Shown here: positions 24,691 to 31,171 of the stretch, one piece after another
Position numbering within the stretch: the stretch's first letter is position 1
Layout of the letters: every line of letters begins with the position of its first letter
Made by a program: the position numbers and the translations under genes
NCBI RefSeq assembly: GCF_031432425.1
Contig: NZ_JAVKPH010000001.1
Span: 248,001 to 312,000, forward strand
DNA length: 64,000 nt
Source of the DNA: Ruixingdingia sedimenti
Lineage (GTDB): Bacteria; Pseudomonadota; Alphaproteobacteria; Rhodobacterales; Rhodobacteraceae
Direction of reading: 5' to 3'
Notes under the pieces: generated by a model
Told to the model about the DNA's origin: nothing
The model's database searches: none
What the model saw: the letters and a program-made list of their open reading frames with translations, nothing else

Positions 24691-25389
24691 TCAGCCCAGG
24701 GCGACCGGCGCAGGCACCACCAGCACCCGGTGCGAGGGCGGGCTGCCGACGAAGTTCTTTTCGTCGGCGCGCAGCTTTTCCATGTATTCCGGCGCGCCCC
24801 AGGCAGCCTTGGCATGGTCGAGCGAATCGAACCAGAATTCCGAAATCCCCTCGTAGGGCAGAAATCCCCCCGTCGCCTTCACCGTATGCGGCAGGATGTG
24901 GTGCTGCACATAGCGGTTGCAGTTGGTGGTGAAGGCGCCGACCTGCGTCACCAGTTCGCCATGCACGTTGCGGTAGTGCCTGGAAAACTCCGCCGGGCTC
25001 AGACCCGGGCGGCGGCGCGGCAGGCTCAGGATGCAGATCCCGCGCGCGGGGCCGTCGATCACCACCTTGTCCTCGGCGAAGAACTGCACGATCTGGTCGG
25101 GATCGACGAAATCGGCCAGCCCGGGCCCGAACCGATGCAGCGGGTTGTCCCGGATCGCCTCGAGCGACACGGCATCCGCCTTCATCACGGTTTCTTCCAC
25201 CCCGTCCCAGATCGGTTCGGGCATCAGGTCGGGCACCTGCGGCAGCACCTCGTTGTGCACGAAGGCGCTGGCGACGGGGGCAAGATCGGCGGCGGCGCCG
25301 CCGACATACCGGCCGCGCCAGGCGTCGCGGAAGCCCTCGGGCGAAAGCCCCGCGCGGCGGCGCAGGAAGGTATATTTGCGGATCGTCAT
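24691..25389 (-). CDS. EthD-domain protein (two domains)
   Basis: 232 residues with two dimeric alpha/beta-barrel units: YTFLRRRAGLSPEGFRDAWR and SLPRRRPGLSPAEFSRHYRN are repeats of the same start. EthD proteins accompany a P450 in the ethyl tert-butyl ether system of Rhodococcus, where EthD is needed but its reaction is not established. Start ATG (MTIRKYTF) is six bases after GAGGGGG; a GTG lies two codons upstream. It follows a P450 gene by ten bases, repeating the P450-EthD association. Confidence 0.83.
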   Translation of the reverse strand: MTIRKYTFLRRRAGLSPEGFRDAWRGRYVGGAAADLAPVASAFVHNEVLPQVPDLMPEPIWDGVEETVMKADAVSLEAIRDNPLHRFGPGLADFVDPDQIVQFFAEDKVVIDGPARGICILSLPRRRPGLSPAEFSRHYRNVHGELVTQVGAFTTNCNRYVQHHILPHTVKATGGFLPYEGISEFWFDSLDHAKAAWGAPEYMEKLRADEKNFVGSPPSHRVLVVPAPVALG

Positions 25390-25399
25390 CGCCACCCCC

Positions 25400-26620
25400 T
25401 CAGGCCGGCACCACGCGCAGCGGAATGCTTTCCATGATGCGCAGCTGGTTGTGGATCAGGTATTTCGGCTCTCCGGCCAGTTCGAGCCGCACGTCGCGCT
25501 TCATCAGTTCGGCCATCATGCACTCGGCCTCCAGCCGGGCGACGTTCTGGCCGATGCAGTTGTGCTGCCCGGCGCCGAGCGAGGCGTGGATGTTCGCCGT
25601 CTCGCGGAAGATGTCGAACTTCCCGGGGTCCTTCCAGAACCGCGGGTCGTGGTTCGCGGCGGTGTGGAAGGTGCCCACCTTGGTGTCGCCCCGCAGCCAG
25701 TAGCCCGACAGTTCGGCCCCGCCGCTGACGGTGCAGCGGTAGACGACATGGTTCGGCGCCTCCATCCGCAGGCCCTCGTCGAACACATGGCGGGTGCGGT
25801 GGGGGTTCTGCTTGAGCAGTTCGTACTGGTCCGGATTGGCGGCGAGGTGATAGAGCGTGCTGCCCATGCCGCTCATCGTCGTGTCCATGCCGCCGCGCAC
25901 CAGCGAACGGACGATGTTCGACGCGATGCCGGGGTCCAGTTCGCCCGCCGCCTCTGCCTCGAAAAAGCCCGCGGCGATGGAACCGGGGTCGGTCGCGTCG
26001 CTCTGGCAGGCGGCGAGGAACCATTCCATGAACGGCTCGCCCGCCTTCAGGCCCTTGAAGTAGAGGTCGTTCTCGGGCCCGGTCTGGTTGAAGGACATGT
26101 AGCCGATGGCGCGGATCGCGGCCTCGTCGAACCGGATGCCGATCGCCTTGGGGAAGCCGCCGAAGACGATGGGCTCGATCAGGTCGCGCATGCCGTCGAA
26201 GGTGCCCATCTGGATCACCCGGTCGACGGTTTCCTTGGCCTTCTCTTCGAACACCCACCGCCAGGACCGGATGATGACCGGCGACATCAGGCGGTTGGCG
26301 ACACGGCGGGTCTTGGTGTGTGCGGGCGGATCGACCTCGACCAGTGCGCTCGGCGGGCGGCCGCGGAACTTGGGATCGCGCGCATCGGTGATGCCGACGC
26401 CCGATTCCGACGTGAAGCGTTCCCAGTCGGTCGTGACCTGGCGCACCTCGTCATACCGGCCCGTGGCATAGACGCCGTATTTGGGCAGGAACACCACCGG
26501 CCCCGCGTCGCGCAATGCGGCGTAGAACGGATGCGGGTTTTCCAGCGTTTCCATCGAATAGGGATCGAGGTCGGAAACCGGCGGCTCTGGCAGATCGGGG
26601 TGTTTGGCAAGCGCGCTCAT
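25400..26620 (-). CDS. Cytochrome P450, CYP199-like (copy 3)
   Basis: 406 residues. C-helix DPPAHTKTR (97-105), I-helix GGMDTT (243-248), ExxR (E282-R285), heme ligand C355 in LGAGQHNCIG, where leucine 348 replaces the usual phenylalanine. Similar to the CYP199-like P450s at 3787 and 5027 (SESGVGITDARDPKFRGRPP, LRIMESIPLRV). The start is MSALAKHPDL; the open frame to 26761 crosses the promoter. Operon P450-EthD-DUF1289, divergent from the second dctP, with two operator copies between. Confidence 0.92.
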   Translation of the reverse strand: MSALAKHPDLPEPPVSDLDPYSMETLENPHPFYAALRDAGPVVFLPKYGVYATGRYDEVRQVTTDWERFTSESGVGITDARDPKFRGRPPSALVEVDPPAHTKTRRVANRLMSPVIIRSWRWVFEEKAKETVDRVIQMGTFDGMRDLIEPIVFGGFPKAIGIRFDEAAIRAIGYMSFNQTGPENDLYFKGLKAGEPFMEWFLAACQSDATDPGSIAAGFFEAEAAGELDPGIASNIVRSLVRGGMDTTMSGMGSTLYHLAANPDQYELLKQNPHRTRHVFDEGLRMEAPNHVVYRCTVSGGAELSGYWLRGDTKVGTFHTAANHDPRFWKDPGKFDIFRETANIHASLGAGQHNCIGQNVARLEAECMMAELMKRDVRLELAGEPKYLIHNQLRIMESIPLRVVPA

Positions 26621-26676
26621 GGGCGGATCCTCTGTTGGCGTCTGGCGCAATCTATGCCGCCCCTGCGGGCAGGAAT

Positions 26677-26729
26677 GTCCCCCCCTTTCGGGACCCGGGG
26701 GGCGAATGGTCCCCTCCTTGGGGACAGAC
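26677..26729. promoter_or_regulatory. Paired GTCCCC palindromes between P450 and dctP genes
   Basis: Sites 26677-26694 (GTCCCC-N6-CGGGAC) and 26708-26725 (GGTCCC-N6-GGGGAC, followed by AGAC, the reverse of the GTCT extension). Centres are 31 bases apart, about three helical turns. They lie 57-172 bases from the two divergent starts. Confidence 0.6.
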
Positions 26730-26791
26730 GGGCGGCATTCGTCTGCGGCAGGGTGTCGCAATCGTAAAGATTACCGACCCTGGAGGAAACC

Positions 26792-27823
26792 ATGACGATC
26801 CGAATGAAGCTGGCGGGGCTCGCCACCGCTGTCGGGCTGGCGCTCAGCGCGGCCATGCCCGCCGCCGCGGAAACCGTGACCATCCGCTATTCCAACTGGC
26901 TGCCCCCGGGCTTCTGGCTGTGGGAAGACGTGCTGATGCCCTGGATCCAGGACATCGAGAAAGTGACCGAAGGCCGCGTCAAGGTCGAGGTGGCGCCCAA
27001 GGTCGTCGGCACCGCCGCGAACCAGTTCGACGTGGTGCGCGACGGGCTGGCCGACATGTCGTGGATGGTGGCGGGCTACAACCCCGGCCGCTTCCCGATC
27101 ACCGAATTCGGCGAACTGCCCCTGATCCACCCCAAGGCCGAAGTGCTGGCCCCGGTGTTCGACACCATCTATCGCGAGCATCTGGAAAAATACGAGCCGT
27201 TCAAGGGCGTCTATCCGCTGTCGCTGCCGACGATCACGCCGCTTCAGATCGTGACCAAGAACCGCAACATCGAGTCGGTCGACGGCCTCAAGGGCGCCAA
27301 GCTGCGGTCCTCGGGCACCACGCTGACCGCGGTGATGGAGGCGATCGGCGCCGTTCCGGTGCTGAAATCCGCCGCCGAAGCCTATGAGATGCTGGCCGCG
27401 GGCACCATCGACGGGCAGATCACCAACCTCAACACCATCCCGGGCTTCAACCAGCTCGACCTGCTGAACGGCGTGTTCCACATCCCGGGCGGCCTGGCGA
27501 ACGCCGTGATCATCATCGGCATCAACCAAGAGAAGTGGGATTCCATCTCCGAGGCCGACCGCAAGGCGATCCAGGAGATTTCGGGCGCGGTGCTGGCCAA
27601 GAAGGTCGGCCATCACTACGACCTGAACGACGAGAAGGCGCTGGAGACGATGAAGGCGGCCGGCTACTACATGGGCAAGGCCACCGACGACCAGCTCGCC
27701 GCGCTGCGCGAGTTCGTCAAGCCGGTGGAACAGGCCTGGATCGAGCGCGCCAAGGCCGCCGGCCTGGAAAACGCCGCCGAGATCCTGGAACTCTACAAGT
27801 CCGAGACCGCCAAGGCCGAGTGA
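26792..27823 (+). CDS. TRAP transporter substrate-binding protein (lone DctP)
   Basis: 343 residues. The signal peptide MTIRMKLAGLATAVGLALSA ends near AAA-ET (residue 26). The mature protein has DctP family features: IESVDGLKGAKLRSSGTT, then GTIDGQITNLNTIPGFNQ. A good ribosome site (GGAGG) precedes the ATG. No dctQ or dctM lies nearby, so it must share permeases with the dctPQM unit at the left end or others (inference). Its own terminator follows. Confidence 0.9.
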   Translation: MTIRMKLAGLATAVGLALSAAMPAAAETVTIRYSNWLPPGFWLWEDVLMPWIQDIEKVTEGRVKVEVAPKVVGTAANQFDVVRDGLADMSWMVAGYNPGRFPITEFGELPLIHPKAEVLAPVFDTIYREHLEKYEPFKGVYPLSLPTITPLQIVTKNRNIESVDGLKGAKLRSSGTTLTAVMEAIGAVPVLKSAAEAYEMLAAGTIDGQITNLNTIPGFNQLDLLNGVFHIPGGLANAVIIIGINQEKWDSISEADRKAIQEISGAVLAKKVGHHYDLNDEKALETMKAAGYYMGKATDDQLAALREFVKPVEQAWIERAKAAGLENAAEILELYKSETAKAE

Positions 27824-27845
27824 TCGCCCGATCACCGCAACCGGA

Positions 27846-27871
27846 ACGGGGGCCCCGCGGCCCCCGTTTTT
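27846..27871 (+). terminator. Rho-independent terminator of the lone dctP gene
   Basis: CGGGGGCC and GGCCCCCG (loop CCGC) followed by five T, 24 bases after the stop. Confidence 0.88.
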
Positions 27872-27956
27872 CATTGGCCGGGGCTTGCCCCGCCCCCTTG
27901 CCCGGCCCCATGCGGGAACATCGGGGAAGGCCCCTGCTCATGCCGACGTACCCCAA

Positions 27957-27974
27957 GGCCCCCCGCAGGGGGAC
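27957..27974 (+). promoter_or_regulatory. Palindromic operator candidate upstream of SDR 4
   Basis: GGCCCC-N6-GGGGAC: the right half is perfect and the left half has one mismatch to GTCCCC. It lies 57-74 bases upstream of the SDR 4 start, a distance similar to that at other promoters of the set. Confidence 0.45.
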
Positions 27975-28030
27975 AGCGCCAGCCCCCGGGCCCCGGCACC
28001 ATCGCGCCATCCATCCAAACGGAGCGTCCC

Positions 28031-28825
28031 ATGCCCGCAGCCCCCCGCACCCCCGTCGCCCTCGTCACCGGCGCCCGCCGCGGCCTTGGCCGCGCCATCG
28101 CCTTCGCGCTGGCCGAGGCCGGCTATGACCTCGTGATCAACGATCTGGTCGAGGACGAGGGCGCCGAGGCCACGCTTGCCGGCATCCGCGACCGCGGGCG
28201 CCGCACGGCCTTCGTGCGCGCCGACATCGCCGATACCGCCGCCCATGCCGGGCTGGTCGAGGCCGCCTTCGCCGCCTTCGGCACCCTCGATTGCCTCGTC
28301 AACAACGCCGGCGTGCAGGTCGCCGTGCGCGGCGACATCCTCGAGGCGACACCCGAGGACTACGACCGCGTGATGGGCGTGAACCTGCGCGGGACCTTCT
28401 TTCTGTCCACCGCCGTCGCCCGCCGCATGCTGGCCGAGGACCGCAGCACCGATCCGACGCGGCGCAGCATCGTGTCGATCTGCTCGACCTCGATCAACCT
28501 CGTGCAGCCGCAGCTGGCGGCCTATTGCCTGTCGAAAAGCGGCGTCAACACGATGACCAAGATGCTGGCCCACCGGCTGGCGGCGCACGACATCTATGTG
28601 CTGGAAGTCCGTCCCGGCGTCACGCGGTCGGACATGTCGGGCCAGATCAAGGACAAGTACGACCGCCTGTTCGCGGAATCCGACGCGATCCCGATGAAAC
28701 GGTGGGGCGAGCCCGAGGGCATCGGCCGCGCGGTGGCGGCGCTGGCGACGGGGGCGATCCCGTTCTGCACCGGCGACGGGGTGAATATCGACGGCGGGTT
28801 GCACCTGCACGCCTTCATCCCCTGA
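28031..28825 (+). CDS. Short-chain dehydrogenase/reductase (SDR 4)
   Basis: 264 residues. TGARRGLG cofactor loop, NNAG, catalytic serine region SICSTSINLV, YCLSK active Tyr/Lys, C-terminal GDGVNIDGGL. The aspartate after beta-2 (INDLVED) suggests NAD. It differs clearly from SDR 1-3 (for example YCLSK rather than YIASK), so it is not part of the tandem duplication. Monocistronic, preceded by GGAGC and by a candidate operator, and followed by a dispersed repeat. Confidence 0.88.
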   Translation: MPAAPRTPVALVTGARRGLGRAIAFALAEAGYDLVINDLVEDEGAEATLAGIRDRGRRTAFVRADIADTAAHAGLVEAAFAAFGTLDCLVNNAGVQVAVRGDILEATPEDYDRVMGVNLRGTFFLSTAVARRMLAEDRSTDPTRRSIVSICSTSINLVQPQLAAYCLSKSGVNTMTKMLAHRLAAHDIYVLEVRPGVTRSDMSGQIKDKYDRLFAESDAIPMKRWGEPEGIGRAVAALATGAIPFCTGDGVNIDGGLHLHAFIP

Positions 28826-28963
28826 GCGCGGATCGTCTGCGGATACGGGAAACGGACGCCGGCCCGACCGCGCCCGATTGCGGTTCGTTTGAAGGCATCG
28901 GCACGCGAACCGGCGGGGATACGCAGCCGCCCCGGGATCGGTCGACATCCACATCCATGGTCT

Positions 28964-29190
28964 GGCCGGGCGGGATCAGGAAACGCACTGCGTTTCCCCC
29001 GCCCGTTTGCACAGCGGTGTCGTCGGGGGCGGAGATACCGGGAAATCCGGGTAGGCCAGCGCCTGCCATGGGCGGGGCGGGCGGCTCACCGGGGGCTTGG
29101 GGCCCCCGGCCGGGGCAACTCCAACCTTGTCCCATGGCGAAGGCACGCGCCTTCGCCAGCCGGGCGGCGGGGCCGAGTGTCGATCCGACC
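28964..29190 (+). repeat. Dispersed repeat family 1, copy A
   Basis: Bounded by GGAAACGCACTGCGTTTCC within a GGGCGGGA...CCCGCCC stem and by GGCGAAGGCACGCGCCTTCG, with CCCCCGG/CCGGGG stems between. It fills most of the 455-base gap 28826-29280, which holds no credible gene. Other copies are at 41757, 56813 and 63229. Confidence 0.8.
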
Positions 29191-29280
29191 TGACGGTGAG
29201 GAAGGGCAACCCGTTCCCCCGCCGCCACAGCAACGGGGGGGGCCACGATACAGGCGGTCAATCCTCGCCCGCCCCGCCCT

Positions 29281-29676
29281 TCAGCCGTTGTACTGGGCGT
29301 CGGTGACGGGTTCCATCCAGGTCACGGGGCTGCCGTCCACGGATTCCTGGATGGCGATATGGGTCATCGCCACGTCGGGGGCCGCGCCGTGCCAGTGGCG
29401 CTCGCCCGCCGGGATCCAGACCACATCGCCGGGGCGGATGTCCTCGACCGGGCCGCCCTCGTGCTGCGCCCGGCCCCGCCCGGCGATGACGATCAGCGCC
29501 TGACCGGCCGGATGGGTGTGCCAGGTGGTGCGCGCGCCCGGCTCGAAGGTCACGGTGGCGCCGATCGCGCGCCCCGGGGGTTCCGCCGTGAACAGCGCAT
29601 CCACGCGCACCGTGCCGGTGAACGAATCCGCCGCCCCCTTTGCCGAAGGTGTCGTACCGGCGCGGGTGATCTTCAT
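29281..29676 (-). CDS. Cupin protein, (R)-mandelonitrile lyase-like
   Basis: 131 residues, single cupin barrel. Metal ligands expected at H53 and H55 (TWHTHPAGQ), Q59 and H94 (HWHG), exactly the positions described for the bacterial cupin hydroxynitrile lyase family (H53, H55, Q59, H94). Whether it makes or breaks cyanohydrins here is unknown; many such cupins have no proven reaction. Start ATG of MKITRAG after CAGGAGG. Divergent from the molybdenum hydroxylase genes, with which it shares a promoter region holding a degenerate operator. Confidence 0.8.
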   Translation of the reverse strand: MKITRAGTTPSAKGAADSFTGTVRVDALFTAEPPGRAIGATVTFEPGARTTWHTHPAGQALIVIAGRGRAQHEGGPVEDIRPGDVVWIPAGERHWHGAAPDVAMTHIAIQESVDGSPVTWMEPVTDAQYNG

Positions 29677-29730
29677 CTCTGCCTCCTGTCGTTGCCCCGC
29701 CCAGTGCAGCAGCGCGCGCGGCTCCCGTCC

Positions 29731-29748
29731 AGTTCCCCGCGGGGGGAC
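29731..29748. promoter_or_regulatory. Degenerate GTCCCC palindrome between cupin and molybdenum hydroxylase genes
   Basis: The right half GGGGAC (followed by AGG) is perfect; the left half is GTTCCC with a five-base spacer. It lies 55-116 bases from the two divergent starts. The weakest of the operator set apart from the one at 2066. Confidence 0.35.
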
Positions 29749-29846
29749 AGGTGCGCTTTCCGACAAGGTTTTGGGCGCGGATCGACAGGAAGCCGCCCCG
29801 CACCGGCCCTAGCCTGACCGCACGCCATCCCCGAAGGACAGCCCCG

Positions 29847-30695
29847 ATGCCCGCCGCCGCCCAGAGCCCGCCGATGGTCCTGCCCCGCAGCGTCGCCGAC
29901 GCGCTGGCCGCCCTTGCCCTGCCCGGGGCGCAAGCGGTGGCCGGGGCAAGCTGGGTCATGCGCGCGCCGCTGCGGCACGAACCGCAGGCGCCGACATGGG
30001 TCGCGCTGGCGGGGATCGAGGATCTGCACCGCTGCGACATCACCGGGGACCGGGTCCGCCTCGGCGCGCTGGTCACGCACGACCGGCTGGCCCACGCCTT
30101 GCCCGCCGCGCCCGACCTGCGCGCGCTGGCGCAGGCGGCGGCGGGGGCGGCGAACCCCGGCGTGCGGCGGATCGCGACGCTTGGCGGCAATCTTTGCGCC
30201 ACGGGCTTTGCCGCCGCCGATCTGGCCCCGGCGCTGCTGGCGCTCGACGCCACGGTGGAAATCGCCACGCCGCAGGGGCGCGAAAGCCTGCCCATGGAGG
30301 ATTTCCTGACCCGCCGCGGCGCGCCCGGGCCGTGGCTGCTGACCGAAGTCACCATCCCCCGCGGCCCGTGGCGCAGCGCGCATGCCCGGCTGCCGATGCG
30401 CAAGGCGGGCGACTATCCGGCGGCGATCGTCAGCCTGTCGGCCACGCTCACCCCCGAGCGGCGGATCGAGCGGCTGCTGGCCGCCATCGGCGCGGTGGAA
30501 CAGGCCCCCCGCCGCTGGCATGCGCTGGAAACCCGGGCGAAGGGCGAACCCCTCGCCGCGCTGGCGGACCTCGCGCAGGACACCGCCGGGATCACCGCCC
30601 GCGATGCACTGGACGCGCCGGGCTGGTACCGGCTGCGCATCCTGCCCACGCTGGTCCGCCGCGCCGCCGAGGCCATCGCAGAGGACACCGCATGA
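29847..30695 (+). CDS. Molybdenum hydroxylase FAD (medium) subunit, xanthine dehydrogenase/CoxM family
   Basis: 282 residues. The FAD-binding signature ANPGVRRIATLGGN (near residues 107-120) is the conserved AN..VR..ATxGGN motif of CoxM/CutM-type subunits. It transfers electrons from the 2Fe-2S subunit to an acceptor. Start ATG of MPAAAQSPP after GAAGGA; its stop overlaps the next gene as ATGA. First of three genes in medium-small-large order. Confidence 0.9.
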   Translation: MPAAAQSPPMVLPRSVADALAALALPGAQAVAGASWVMRAPLRHEPQAPTWVALAGIEDLHRCDITGDRVRLGALVTHDRLAHALPAAPDLRALAQAAAGAANPGVRRIATLGGNLCATGFAAADLAPALLALDATVEIATPQGRESLPMEDFLTRRGAPGPWLLTEVTIPRGPWRSAHARLPMRKAGDYPAAIVSLSATLTPERRIERLLAAIGAVEQAPRRWHALETRAKGEPLAALADLAQDTAGITARDALDAPGWYRLRILPTLVRRAAEAIAEDTA

Positions 30696-31171
30696 CCATC
30701 GACCTGACCGTCAACGGCCAGCCCCGCCGGTTCGCGGGCGACCCGCGCACCCCGCTGATCGACCTGCTGCGCGAGGATCTGCGCCTGACCGGCGCCAAGG
30801 CCGTCTGCCGCGAGGGCTTTTGCGGCACCTGCACCGTGCTGGTGGACGGCCAGCCCGTGCCCGCCTGCCTGCGTCCCGTGGGCCTGCTGGCGGGGGCGGA
30901 AATCACCACGGTCGAGGGCCTTGCCCCGCAAGGCGACCTCAACCCGGTGCAGCGCGCCTTTCTGGACCATGACGTGGTGCAATGCGGCATGTGCTTTTCC
31001 GGCATGGTGGTGACGCTGACCGCCCTGCTGCACCGCAACACCGCACCCACGCGGGCAGAGGTCAAGGCCGCGCTGACCGGCAACATGTGCCGCTGCACCG
31101 GATACGAACGCATCGTGGATGCCGTCCTGTCCCTTGCCCCCGCCGATCCCCCTACCGAGGCCGCCCGATGA
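30692..31171 (+). CDS. Molybdenum hydroxylase [2Fe-2S] (small) subunit
   Basis: 159 residues. The N-terminal plant-type cluster uses C39, C44, C47 and C59 (CREGFCGTC); the second, helical cluster uses C98, C101, C133 and C135 (QCGMC, NMCRCTGY). This is the standard two-cluster small subunit of xanthine-dehydrogenase-family enzymes. Both ends overlap neighbours as ATGA, so the three subunits are translationally coupled. Confidence 0.93.
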   Translation: MTIDLTVNGQPRRFAGDPRTPLIDLLREDLRLTGAKAVCREGFCGTCTVLVDGQPVPACLRPVGLLAGAEITTVEGLAPQGDLNPVQRAFLDHDVVQCGMCFSGMVVTLTALLHRNTAPTRAEVKAALTGNMCRCTGYERIVDAVLSLAPADPPTEAAR

